DNA of 36,972 nt from an uncultured Gammaproteobacteria bacterium (lineage in GTDB: Bacteria; Pseudomonadota; Gammaproteobacteria; GCA-001735895). The notes beneath the pieces were generated by a model. That model did not search any database. It was not told where the DNA came from and saw only the letters and a list, made by a program, of their open reading frames with translations. The DNA lies in NCBI GenBank assembly GCA_937936805.1, contig CALDDP010000249.1:1-36972 (forward strand). Direction: 5' to 3'. Below are positions 1 through 9,279 of this stretch, piece by piece; position 1 is the stretch's first letter, and the number at the start of each line of letters is the position of its first letter. Position numbers and translations under genes: made by a program.

Positions 1-315
1 CAGCGCGTACAGGTTGCCGGCGCGTTGCTGATAACCTATGGCGCCGGCGCGGTGACCGGGCCGATCCTGGCAGGCCAGTTCATGAACCTGCTCGGACCGC
101 AGGGATTGTTTTTCTACTTTGCGCTGATCTGCCTGTTGCTGTCCGCATTTGCAATTACGACGCGGCGGCGGCGCGCCGGCAGCCCCGACAAGCGCAAGCC
201 TTTTGTCGCCGTTCCGGCATCGCAATCTACCTCCAACCAGCTTTATCTTTCTGCGCATGACGAAGCACCGGAACATGTCACCTTGATCGATATCGACGAA
301 GACGACGATAAGTAG
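1..315 (+). CDS. MFS transporter, C-terminal fragment (gene begins before the window)
   Basis: Frame 1 is open from base 1 (QRVQVAGALLITYGAGAVTGPILAGQFMNLLGPQGLFFYFALICLLLSAF...), hydrophobic TM segments with an MFS-like GAVTGP motif and an acidic tail; stop at 313-315. Confidence 0.75.
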   Translation, partial: QRVQVAGALLITYGAGAVTGPILAGQFMNLLGPQGLFFYFALICLLLSAFAITTRRRRAGSPDKRKPFVAVPASQSTSNQLYLSAHDEAPEHVTLIDIDEDDDK

Positions 316-322
316 CCCTGCA

Positions 323-1678
323 GTGGCAATTGAAATGAATCAGCCGCCGGGCGCGTTGAGCATAACGCATCGCAAGGTCTGGATGCTGGCCGGACCGATC
401 ATTCTCTCCAATATCTCGGTGCCGCTCGTGGGTGCGGTCGATACCGCCGTGGTGGGGCATTTACCCGAGCCCCATTCGATCGGTGCGGTTGCACTGGGTG
501 CGCTGATATTCAGTTTCCTTTACTGGGGGTTCGGTTTTTTGCGCATGGGCACCACCGGATTTGTCGCGCAGGCCTACGGTGCCGGCGACTGGCGCAGATT
601 ATCGGATACGTTATTGCGGGTGTTATTCCTCGCGCTTGCACTTGGCCTCGCCACCATTATCATTGGCTGGCCCCTGATCGATTTTGTCCTTTACCTGATC
701 GACAGCAGTGCGACCGTGGAAGGGCTTGCCAGCGACTATGCGCAGGTCAGAATCTGGAGCGCCCCCGCGGTGCTTTGCGTTTACGCCTTCACCGGGATCT
801 TTATCGGCATGCATAATACCCGTGCCGCTTTCGTCTTGCAGCTGATACTCAATATAACCAATGTGCTGCTCGATGTTTTGTTCGTGCTCGGATTCGACTG
901 GGGTGTCGAGGGCGTTGCGCTGGCGTCGGTGATCGCCGAATACCTGGCCATGTTTTGTGGCTTTTACCTGCTGCGCATCCCGATTCGAAATGCGTTCGCA
1001 CATTTCAATCGGGCCCGGCTACTCGAGCCTGCCGCTCTTGGCAGCCTGCTTAAAGCGAATACCAATATCTTCATCCGCACGCTATGTCTGTTGTTCGCCT
1101 TCAGTTACTTCACCGCCAGGAGTGCGAGCCAGGGTGAAGTTATTCTCGCGGCGAATGCAATCCTGCTGCACCTGCAAAGCATCATGGCATACGGGCTGGA
1201 CGGTTTCGCCCATGCGGTCGAGGCTCTGGCCGGCAGCGCTTACGGTGCAGGCAGGAAGCGAGAATTTCGTCGTGCGGTTGCACTCACCACTTTCTGGGGC
1301 GCGATTATTGCGTTCCTCGCTGGCGCCATCTACTTCCTGTTTGGCGCTGCGATAATAAATCTGTTCACCGGTATCGACGACGTTGCGGACACCGCGTTGC
1401 GCTACCTGCCATGGATGATTGTTGCCCCGATCCTGTCAGTATGGAGCTTCCAGCTGGACGGTATCTTCATCGGTACCGGGCACACCCGGGAAATGCGCAA
1501 CGCCATGCTGATTTCGATGCTGGTTTATGTCGCGCTATTGCAATTGACCATTCCGCTGTTCGGCAATCATGGCTTGTTTCTCGGTCTGGCGTTTTTCATG
1601 TTGCTCCGCGCCGTATCGCTGCTATTCTATTTCCCCGCAATCGAAGCCGCGATAAAAGCCTCCGACGGGACCGATTAA
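323..1678 (+). CDS. MATE family efflux transporter (DinF-like)
   Basis: 451 aa polytopic protein, MATE-like N-terminus (WMLAGPIILSNISVPLVGAVDTAVVGHL), G-MGTTGFVAQAYGAGD motif. GTG start; ATG at 335 possible. Confidence 0.92.
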   Translation: MAIEMNQPPGALSITHRKVWMLAGPIILSNISVPLVGAVDTAVVGHLPEPHSIGAVALGALIFSFLYWGFGFLRMGTTGFVAQAYGAGDWRRLSDTLLRVLFLALALGLATIIIGWPLIDFVLYLIDSSATVEGLASDYAQVRIWSAPAVLCVYAFTGIFIGMHNTRAAFVLQLILNITNVLLDVLFVLGFDWGVEGVALASVIAEYLAMFCGFYLLRIPIRNAFAHFNRARLLEPAALGSLLKANTNIFIRTLCLLFAFSYFTARSASQGEVILAANAILLHLQSIMAYGLDGFAHAVEALAGSAYGAGRKREFRRAVALTTFWGAIIAFLAGAIYFLFGAAIINLFTGIDDVADTALRYLPWMIVAPILSVWSFQLDGIFIGTGHTREMRNAMLISMLVYVALLQLTIPLFGNHGLFLGLAFFMLLRAVSLLFYFPAIEAAIKASDGTD

Positions 1679-2445
1679 TGCATACCATCATTATTCTCTG
1701 GGCTCATCCCAGGTCGATGTCGACCGCAATCGAGCGCATTATGCGTGAGCGCGGTGATTTTGATTGTCTGCACGAACCATTCCTGCACTACTATTATCTC
1801 GAGCGTAGCGGCGGTAAGCCGTTGCCACATTTCGATACCGAACAGGACCATCCGCAGAGCTATGCAGACACGCGCGACCTGATTCTGCAACGCGCCGAGA
1901 AAGCGCCGCTTTTCGCCAAGGATATGAGCTACTACGTGATGCCTGAAATACTTCGGGACGAAAAATTCTGCCGGCGGGTACGCCATTGTTTTTTAATCCG
2001 CAATCCGCTGCACTCGATCCTGTCTTATTACAAGCTTGACAGCGATGTCGGACTGGATGAGATTGGGCTCGAAGCGCAGTGGCGGCAGCTGCAGGGTTTA
2101 CAAAAAATAGGGATAAGCAACAGCGTCGTACTCGAAGCTGAAGCGGTGCAAACCGATACTGAGCATACAATGCGCCTGTTCTGGAATGCTCTCGACCTGG
2201 ACTACGAAGAACAGGCGCTGAGCTGGAAACAGGAATCTACCCCGCAGGACTGGCAATACGTGCAGGGTTGGCATCGTAGCGTCAGCGGTTCACGGGGGAT
2301 TCGTCAGCCATCGGCCAGGGCAACACAACAGGCACAGACCGAGTTTGATCAACTCAGCGAGCAGGAACCGAGATTAAGGGAATACCTGCTTCATCACCTG
2401 CCGTTCTATGAGCGTCTGCGGGAACATAGCGTGACACAAAAGTGA
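1678..2445 (+). CDS. Sulfotransferase-like family protein
   Basis: TAATG overlap with the upstream gene; PAPS-loop-like WAHPRSMSTAIERIM at the N-terminus and FLIRNPLHSILSYY; the ORF track start (1411) is an upstream extension into the MATE gene. Confidence 0.72.
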   Translation: MHTIIILWAHPRSMSTAIERIMRERGDFDCLHEPFLHYYYLERSGGKPLPHFDTEQDHPQSYADTRDLILQRAEKAPLFAKDMSYYVMPEILRDEKFCRRVRHCFLIRNPLHSILSYYKLDSDVGLDEIGLEAQWRQLQGLQKIGISNSVVLEAEAVQTDTEHTMRLFWNALDLDYEEQALSWKQESTPQDWQYVQGWHRSVSGSRGIRQPSARATQQAQTEFDQLSEQEPRLREYLLHHLPFYERLREHSVTQK

Positions 2446-3674
2446 AGCCGACCGGGGGGGACAGCAAACACCGCTTTTTACTGGGCGCGCTGTTTATGGG
2501 CCACCTGAGCAATGACTGGGTGGCGGGAACCCTGTGGTTACTGGCGCCCGCGATTGCCGCCAGTATGGGGCTGGGGCCGGCCGAAGTCGGTTTGATCCTG
2601 ACTATCAACGGCATCGGTGCCGGTTTGGCTTATATACCCGCGGGCGTAATATCAGATCGTTCGAGCCGACCGGGGTTCCTGATGTTGCTCAGTTTCTGGT
2701 GGGTTGCGATCGGCTATTTGAGCGCGACCCTGGTGCCCGGATTCTGGGCGATTACGCTGTTGCTCGCGTTTGGCGTCATGGGAGATGCTTTCTGGCACCC
2801 GATTGCAACCGGGGTCCTGGTCAAGGAGATGCCGCAACGTCGTGCGCAGGCGCTGGGTATTCACGCGGTTGGTGGCAGTATCGGGGCCGAGGTGCTGGGA
2901 CCGCTCAGTACCGGTTTTTTACTCGGTTACTTCGACTGGCAAACCACCTTGCAAATCCTGGTAATACCGGCGGTAATCATGGGATTGCTATTCATTCCGG
3001 TCGCCACCAGGATCACCCGCGACAGTCCGGGGCAGATTACCCATATCGACTTCAGGGGCCTTGCCCGTCAGTGGTTCAAGCCCACGGGCCTGGTATTGAT
3101 GCTGGTAATGATTCTTTACAACATGGCGCTGGTGGCGCAGTTGGCGATGGCACCGCTATATTTTCAGAATCAACACGGGCTATCACCTTTTCATGCCGGC
3201 CTGATTTTCGCCGCGATCTTGATGATCGGTTCTATTTGCCAGCCATTTTTCGGCAAGTACACCGATAGCAGAGGGCGCAAACCGATGATCCTGCTGGTAT
3301 TATTTGGTGCCAGTTTTTTCGCCCTGTTTGCCGGTCTGAGTGATAGCCTCTACTGGGTAGTCCTGGGCTTGCTGCCGGCGGTGGCGATCCTGACCGCGGT
3401 GCGGCCGGTGATACTCGCGGCGGCGGTTGAGTATACCGGTAAATCGGAGGCGACAACGCTTGGTATCGTATTTACCGTGCTCGACGGGGTAGGCATGTTC
3501 GGCGCGTTGCTGGCGGGCCTGATAGGCGAGTTCGAATTACGCTACGCCTTTATCATGGCTGCGGCGATGGCGCTCGCCGCCGCAGTACTTTGCCTGTTTC
3601 TGAATTTCGGCAAAAGTTCAACAGACCCCGACCACGTGGTGGTTTCGCAGGTCGCTAGTCCAGCTGATCCTTGA
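2442..3674 (+). CDS. MFS transporter
   Basis: 410 aa, 12-TM-like; motif A-like DSRGRKPMI and N-terminal MGHLSNDWVAGTLWLLAPAIAASMGL; GTG start overlapping the previous stop. Confidence 0.88.
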   Translation: MKPTGGDSKHRFLLGALFMGHLSNDWVAGTLWLLAPAIAASMGLGPAEVGLILTINGIGAGLAYIPAGVISDRSSRPGFLMLLSFWWVAIGYLSATLVPGFWAITLLLAFGVMGDAFWHPIATGVLVKEMPQRRAQALGIHAVGGSIGAEVLGPLSTGFLLGYFDWQTTLQILVIPAVIMGLLFIPVATRITRDSPGQITHIDFRGLARQWFKPTGLVLMLVMILYNMALVAQLAMAPLYFQNQHGLSPFHAGLIFAAILMIGSICQPFFGKYTDSRGRKPMILLVLFGASFFALFAGLSDSLYWVVLGLLPAVAILTAVRPVILAAAVEYTGKSEATTLGIVFTVLDGVGMFGALLAGLIGEFELRYAFIMAAAMALAAAVLCLFLNFGKSSTDPDHVVVSQVASPADP

Positions 3675-4218
3675 TAATAGCGTACAGCTCGGGACGATTT
3701 GCCGCGACTTCTTCAATGCTCAACCCCTCCAGCGAGTGTGGATATTTAAGCCAGCGGTCAGTTTGGTGCAGGTAGTAATCCGGCACCCGTTCAGTCCGTT
3801 TGCGGGTCGGCTTGAAGTAGGGCACCGCAACACGAATATCATGCGGTGTGTTCAGCCTGGCTTTGTTGTGTAAATGAGTAATTACGGCGTCGATCGTCAA
3901 GCCGGTGTCAAACACGTCATCGACGATCAGCAGGCTATCTTCCCGGGTACAGTTCTTGACCAGGTAATTCATACCGTGGATTCTAATCTCGTCCGCCTGC
4001 CCGTCGATACCGCTATACGAAGATGTACGTATAGCGATGTGGTCGGTCTCGATGCCATACCATGCCAGCAATTCCTGCACAGCGATGCCCATGGGGACGC
4101 CGCCACGCCAGATGGCGATTATGATGGTGGGGCGAAATCCATCCTTGATGATTTCGGCGCCGAGCCGAAATGAATCCTCGAGCAACTGCTGGGCTGATAA
4201 ATATTGTTTTTCACTCAT
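3655..4218 (-). CDS. Phosphoribosyltransferase (xanthine/hypoxanthine PRT-like)
   Basis: PRPP-binding motif LLIVDDVFDTGLT; IAIWRGGVPMG. Start placed at ATG 4218 (MSEKQYLSAQQLLEDSFRL), which aligns with the neighbouring paralog; ORF extends to 4242 via GTG. Confidence 0.87.
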   Translation of the reverse strand: MSEKQYLSAQQLLEDSFRLGAEIIKDGFRPTIIIAIWRGGVPMGIAVQELLAWYGIETDHIAIRTSSYSGIDGQADEIRIHGMNYLVKNCTREDSLLIVDDVFDTGLTIDAVITHLHNKARLNTPHDIRVAVPYFKPTRKRTERVPDYYLHQTDRWLKYPHSLEGLSIEEVAANRPELYAIIKDQLD

Positions 4219-4292
4219 CTCGCGTGCATTAATCCGGGTCACTTGTTAGGCTGCGCAAGAATATCATATGAACCTGGAAGGACACGGTTTCG

Positions 4293-4883
4293 ATGCAAAA
4301 GCGCTTTATCGGGGAACAGGAACTACTTGAAGATTCCTATCGGCTGGCGGTGCAGATCAAGCAAAGCGGTTTTCGCCCCGATTTTATCGTCGGGGTATGG
4401 CGCGGTGGTTCCACGGTCGGTATTTACGTGCAGGAATGTCTGCAATACCTCGGAATTGAAACCGATCATATCGCTATCCGTACCTCGTATCAGGGCCGGG
4501 ATGATTATTTTCGCCAACTCGAACAGGGCAGTTCGATACGGGCTCACGGTCTGCAGTACCTGTTTGAAAACCTGAACGCCGATGATGCGCTGCTAATAGT
4601 GGATGACGTTTACAGTACCGGACGCAACGTGCATGCCGTCATCGAACGCCTGCAACAGAAAAACAAGCGCAACATGCCAGCCGAGGTGCGGATTGCAGCA
4701 CCTTATTACCGCGTCGATGCCGGCAAATTGAATCCACCGCCTGATTATTTCCTGCAGCAAACCAGCGACTGGCTGGTATTGCCCTATGAATTGACCGGTA
4801 TCAACCGGGCTGAGCTCGAACAACACAAGCCCTGGATTGTGCCGCTTCTCGATGAATTGAAACCTGGCTGGCAACAGACATGA
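4293..4883 (+). CDS. Phosphoribosyltransferase, divergent paralog of the neighbouring gene
   Basis: LLIVDDVYSTGRN PRPP motif; GIETDHIAIRTS segment is identical to the neighbour. Confidence 0.87.
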   Translation: MQKRFIGEQELLEDSYRLAVQIKQSGFRPDFIVGVWRGGSTVGIYVQECLQYLGIETDHIAIRTSYQGRDDYFRQLEQGSSIRAHGLQYLFENLNADDALLIVDDVYSTGRNVHAVIERLQQKNKRNMPAEVRIAAPYYRVDAGKLNPPPDYFLQQTSDWLVLPYELTGINRAELEQHKPWIVPLLDELKPGWQQT

Positions 4884-6055
4884 AATTTTCTTCACTGACC
4901 GACAGGGTCAAGGGTGGTGCCGCCGACGTATGGGATATGCACTACCTGGCCAGGCAGGCCAAAGACCGCGGTGAAGACGTAATCGTGCTCAGCGTGGGTG
5001 ACCCTGACTTCCCCACGCCGGACGCCGTGATCGATAAAGCCCTGCAGGCAATGCGCGAGGGTGATACTCATTACACCTCGATCCTCGGCCACGATGAACT
5101 GCGTGAGTCGATTGCGCGACAGCATCGCAGCAGCAGTGGACAGGTGATCGAGGCGAGCAACATCATTACCACTTCGGGTGCACAAAATGCGTTGTTTGCC
5201 TGCTCGTTATGCCTGCTCGACCCGGGTGACGAAGCGATTGTGCTGCAGCCCATGTATGTAACCTACGAGGCGACGGTACAGGCACCGGGTGCAACCCTGG
5301 TGCCGGTAGTGCTGGATGCCGAGAATGGTTTTCGACTGGACCGTGAGAGGCTGAGCAACGCGATTAGCGAACGTACGCGGGTGATATTTTACGCCTCACC
5401 GAGCAATCCAACCGGTATCGCGCTCGACCGGGAAGAGCTCGAGTTCATCGCGCAGCTCGCGCGACAGAACGATCTGTGGGTAATTGCCGACGAAGTTTAT
5501 GGCAACTTTGTATTCGATGGAGAGTTTAACCATATATCCTCTTTGCCAGGCATGTCTGAACGCACCGTCACCATCGGTAGCATGTCAAAGTCATACGCAA
5601 TGTCGGGCTGGCGCGTGGGCTGGGTGATTGCGCCACACGAACTTATCGCCAACCTCGAAAAACTGGCCTTATGCATGCTTTATGGATTACCCGGGTTCAT
5701 CCAGCAGGCAGCTGCATACGCCCTGCAAAACTGTGCACCTGACCTGCAGCATATGCGTGAAATCTATCATCGCCGCCGTGATTACCTGTTCGACGCGTTT
5801 TCCGAAATGCCCGGCTTGCAGCCATTATTGCCGGATGCAGGCATGTTTATGATGTTAAATGTGCTCGGAACGGGCATGAATTCTGCCGAATTTGTCAGGG
5901 CCCTGTATTCAGCCACGGGTGTATCGGTGCTGGACGCTACCGCCTTCGGCGCCAGCGCTGCCGGTTACGTGCGTGTCTCGTACACCGTAAGCGACACCGA
6001 GCTGGAGGAAGCCTGTCGGCGCATCAAGGCATTTGTGGAACACACCAATGGCTGA
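4880..6055 (+). CDS. PLP-dependent class I/II aminotransferase (arginine:pyruvate transaminase AruH-like)
   Basis: SVGDPDFPTPDAVIDKAL..., NPTG, SMSKSYAMSGWRVGW lysine motif; strong resemblance to remembered AruH sequence. Confidence 0.88.
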   Translation: MKFSSLTDRVKGGAADVWDMHYLARQAKDRGEDVIVLSVGDPDFPTPDAVIDKALQAMREGDTHYTSILGHDELRESIARQHRSSSGQVIEASNIITTSGAQNALFACSLCLLDPGDEAIVLQPMYVTYEATVQAPGATLVPVVLDAENGFRLDRERLSNAISERTRVIFYASPSNPTGIALDREELEFIAQLARQNDLWVIADEVYGNFVFDGEFNHISSLPGMSERTVTIGSMSKSYAMSGWRVGWVIAPHELIANLEKLALCMLYGLPGFIQQAAAYALQNCAPDLQHMREIYHRRRDYLFDAFSEMPGLQPLLPDAGMFMMLNVLGTGMNSAEFVRALYSATGVSVLDATAFGASAAGYVRVSYTVSDTELEEACRRIKAFVEHTNG

Positions 6056-6623
6056 ACCCGGCAAAACCCGTTGCTGGTGGTGCGGTGACGACGAACTATA
6101 CCAGGACTACCATGATTCGGAGTGGGGCGTGCCGGTACACGATGATCGCCTGTTGTTCGAGTTTCTCTGCCTGGAAGGAGCGCAGGCGGGATTGAGCTGG
6201 ATTACCATATTACGCAAACGGGAAAACTATCGCCGCGTCTTCGATAATTTCGATGCCGGCAAAATTGCGCGCTACGAGGATAAAAAGATAGCCGCTTTAC
6301 TACAGGATCCCGGCATCGTACGCAATCGACTCAAGGTGAATGGTTTCGTCAAGAATGCACGCGCGCTGCTCGAATTGCAGGAGCAGGGTATGTCACTGGA
6401 TGAATACCTGTGGAATTTTGTCGATGGTGAGCCGCTGCAAACCGATCGCAAAACAATAGAACAGGTTCCATCCAATACGGCCGTTTCGGACGCGATGTCG
6501 AAGGATTTGAAAAAGCGAGGCTTTACATTTGTCGGCAGCACCATATGTTATGCCTTTATGCAGGCTGCCGGGCTGGTCAACGATCATACGCTCGATTGTT
6601 TCCGCCACCCAGAATTGAAGTGA
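6048..6623 (+). CDS. tag: DNA-3-methyladenine glycosylase I
   Basis: RCWWCGDDELYQDYHDSEWGVPVHDDRLLFEFLCLEGAQAGLSW and VGSTICYAFMQAAGLVNDH signatures. ATG 6048 chosen; overlaps the upstream stop. Confidence 0.95.
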   Translation: MAEPGKTRCWWCGDDELYQDYHDSEWGVPVHDDRLLFEFLCLEGAQAGLSWITILRKRENYRRVFDNFDAGKIARYEDKKIAALLQDPGIVRNRLKVNGFVKNARALLELQEQGMSLDEYLWNFVDGEPLQTDRKTIEQVPSNTAVSDAMSKDLKKRGFTFVGSTICYAFMQAAGLVNDHTLDCFRHPELK

Positions 6624-6630
6624 GGTTGAT

Positions 6631-7452
6631 ATGTCATTGCAGGCGCAGGTTGAATTTTTAGCCGGGAGATCGGAGCGACCCATTTATTATGCGTCCAGTG
6701 CGGGGCGCAACGCGGCCCATGAAATCGACCAACCGATGAGTATTGTCTCTGTTGAGGTCGAGGATGCCAGGCTGCGAGTGGATAACGATTTAAAAGATGA
6801 ATTTGGACTGCATCCATCGGGTTTCAGTCTGCATAAGTTCCCCACCCGGGTACAGAATTTTCTCGACCAGTCCGAGATCGACTCGGTTTATGCGACAGAA
6901 ATCGAAGACTTCCTCAAGGCGAATACCGGATGCTACCGCGTCCATATCTTCGATTACACGGTCCGCGCCTCCGACCCGGAGCTGCGCGAGCTCAAGCAGG
7001 TGCGTGAACCGGCTTACCTGGTTCACAATGACTACACTTCGAACTCCGGTTTTGTCTGCCTGCAGGAAAGCCTGGGCGATGAAGCCGATAATCTCGCTCA
7101 GGGCAGGTTTCAGATTATTAATATCTGGCGTCCGCTGGTCGATCCGGTTGAAGATTTTCCACTTGCGCTATGTGACACACGCAGCCTGACAACAGCCGAC
7201 CTGGTCGACACCGAACGTCGCGCGGCCAATCACACCGGCGAAATTCAGCTTGCGCTGCACCGGGATGAGCAACGCTGGTTTTACTTTTCGAAAATGCGCC
7301 CTGACGAGGTGTTATTGTTTAAGACCTTCGATTCGATCGATGGCGGGGTTGATCCCTGCAGTATTCACAGCGCGATTCGACTGCCCGATGCCCCAGCAGA
7401 TGCGAAACCTCGCGAGAGTGTCGAGGCGCGTGCACTGGTATTTTATCGCTAA
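6631..7452 (+). CDS. CmcJ/NvfI-type oxidoreductase/hydroxylase family protein
   Basis: VHNDYTSNSG... and INIWRPLVDPVEDFPLALCDTRSL motifs typical of the CmcJ/NvfI/AsaB family; SD-like GAGGT upstream. Confidence 0.8.
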   Translation: MSLQAQVEFLAGRSERPIYYASSAGRNAAHEIDQPMSIVSVEVEDARLRVDNDLKDEFGLHPSGFSLHKFPTRVQNFLDQSEIDSVYATEIEDFLKANTGCYRVHIFDYTVRASDPELRELKQVREPAYLVHNDYTSNSGFVCLQESLGDEADNLAQGRFQIINIWRPLVDPVEDFPLALCDTRSLTTADLVDTERRAANHTGEIQLALHRDEQRWFYFSKMRPDEVLLFKTFDSIDGGVDPCSIHSAIRLPDAPADAKPRESVEARALVFYR

Positions 7453-7462
7453 GCTGCTGTGC

Positions 7463-7984
7463 TCAAACCAGGTCGATACTAACCGGTACTTCCCGACACA
7501 AGGTATGTCCTACCGGTGAGGTCCCGACGACCTTTTCGTGCAGCGCCTTAATGTCTTCTGCCGTTGCATCACTATCAATTTTAACTTTTACCGATATATT
7601 GTCGTAGCCGGCATTGCCGCTAGCCAGACCCAGGAAGGTATGCAGATCGAGATCGCCTTCAAGTTCGATGCTGAGATCCCTGAGTTCGATTCCCGCAGCG
7701 GTCGCATTGGCGGCGTAACCAACGGCAAGACAATTGCCAAGTGCGGCCAGCACCTGCTCGACCGGATTAGGCCCCGAATCGGTGCCGCCAAGCGCATCAG
7801 GCTCGTCAGAGGTCAGCGGTTCAAAGTCACGAATCGTAGCCTCGGAACGGAAACCGCCTTTCCAGTTTACTTTGGCATTCCATTTGGTCGCGGCTACTTC
7901 GGGTTCCTGCTGAATCTTGCCAGCGAGGCCGGCAACGGCATCGATGTTGACATCATTCAGAGTAGTGGTTACAGATGCAGTCAT
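7463..7984 (-). CDS. OsmC family protein
   Basis: GPNPVEQVLAALGNCLAVGYAANATAAGIELRDLSIELEGDLDL; ATG 7984 (MTASVTTTLND) is preceded by GGGAGAAATTGTA, better than the longer ORF start at 8074. Confidence 0.88.
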   Translation of the reverse strand: MTASVTTTLNDVNIDAVAGLAGKIQQEPEVAATKWNAKVNWKGGFRSEATIRDFEPLTSDEPDALGGTDSGPNPVEQVLAALGNCLAVGYAANATAAGIELRDLSIELEGDLDLHTFLGLASGNAGYDNISVKVKIDSDATAEDIKALHEKVVGTSPVGHTLCREVPVSIDLV

Positions 7985-8145
7985 TACAATTTCTCCCGCG
8001 CGATAATCCTGGATTGGGCTGACATCATAATCCCTTACCGGGTATACAACAAATTCTGCAATAATATCCGCCACTGTCTTGCCTGCGTCTTGTTTTTATT
8101 ACGTTTTCACGACACAGTATTGCAACGTTGATTTTGGGAAATCGA

Positions 8146-9279
8146 ATGGTCAGATCAGACCCTGGAAATGCAGCGATAAATCATATCTGGAATGCGGCGG
8201 TTACGTCCGTTTCCGGATACCAGGCGGTTGCCAACGCGCTCAGTGCAGACAGCGATTTCTATCCTGACCTGGTACTCGCGGTTGGCAAGGCGGCGGCAGG
8301 CATGTGCGAGGGAGCACTGGATAATCTGCCAACCTGCGATGCGCTGGTGGTGACCAAGTATGGTCACGCCGATGCGGATATCCTGTCCCGTGACCGGGTC
8401 ACGGTCATCGAGGCAGCGCATCCGATTCCGGATCAGCAGTCACTCGAGGCGGGGCGGGTGTTGCTCGAGCGAATGCGTTCGATGCCTGCCGATGCCCGTG
8501 TATTGTTGCTGGTGTCAGGGGGGGCTTCGGCGCTTGCCGAAAGTTTACCCGAAGGTATGTTACTGGCGGATTTACAGGCAATCGCTGATGAAATGATTGC
8601 CGGAGGCAAGACGATCGGGCAGATCAATGCGCGGCGCAAACAGACCTCGCTAATCAAGGACGGCAAGCTCGTGGAAGCTTTCCATGGCGCTGAAATTCGC
8701 GTGTACGCCATTTCAGATGTCGAGGGCGATGGTATTGAGACCATCGGTTCCGGGCTTGGCGATTGTCATCGCGCCAGAACAGTCGCAAGTTCCAGGATCG
8801 TCGCTTCAAATCAGATCGCGCGGGATCAGGCTGAGCAAAAAGCAGTCGAACTGGGTTTCACGGTGCGTATCAACGAAGAGTCGCTCTACGGGGATGTGTT
8901 CGAGTTGGCCCCCGTGATCGGTAAGCAGCTGCAGCGAGCTGAACCCGGGGTATATATCTGGGGTGGCGAACCCACTGTGATTTTACCGGATGATCCGGGC
9001 AGGGGTGGGCGCAATCAGAGTCTGGCATTAGCGCTTGCCGAATATATAGCAGAACGGGAAAACGTAAGCCTGCTGGTCGCAGGTACCGACGGTACGGACG
9101 GGCCGACCACCGCTGCCGGCGGGCTGGTCGATGGCCGGACCTGGAGCGATCCCGATGCTGCCCGCCAGGCTCTGCAAGAAGCGGATGCGGGCAATTATCT
9201 CGAGCAGCATGACAGCCTGTTTGTGACCGGCCCGACCAATACCAATGTTATGGACCTGGTTATCGCTATCGTGGACTAA
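8146..9279 (+). CDS. Glycerate 2-kinase, DUF4147/TtuD-GckA type
   Basis: AVGKAAAGM..., HPIPDQQSLEAG, LVSGGASAL, GGEPTV.L..PGRGGRNQ.LAL, AGTDGTDGPTTAAGG. ATG 8146 preferred over upstream TTG 8128. Confidence 0.92.
   Translation: MVRSDPGNAAINHIWNAAVTSVSGYQAVANALSADSDFYPDLVLAVGKAAAGMCEGALDNLPTCDALVVTKYGHADADILSRDRVTVIEAAHPIPDQQSLEAGRVLLERMRSMPADARVLLLVSGGASALAESLPEGMLLADLQAIADEMIAGGKTIGQINARRKQTSLIKDGKLVEAFHGAEIRVYAISDVEGDGIETIGSGLGDCHRARTVASSRIVASNQIARDQAEQKAVELGFTVRINEESLYGDVFELAPVIGKQLQRAEPGVYIWGGEPTVILPDDPGRGGRNQSLALALAEYIAERENVSLLVAGTDGTDGPTTAAGGLVDGRTWSDPDAARQALQEADAGNYLEQHDSLFVTGPTNTNVMDLVIAIVD

Noticed and set aside
2454-2460. G7 homopolymer near the start of the MFS gene as a phase-variation tract
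   Set aside because: Seven bases in a GC-rich context is short, and no promoter or repeat context supports slippage control.
2534-3268. 244-aa ORF inside the MFS gene (+ strand, other frame)
   Set aside because: Composition (G/R/H/P-rich, no domain) and complete overlap with a clear MFS transporter indicate a shadow ORF.
7538-8131. 197-aa plus-strand ORF opposite OsmC
   Set aside because: Antisense to OsmC; residues look like reverse-frame translation, no known motif.
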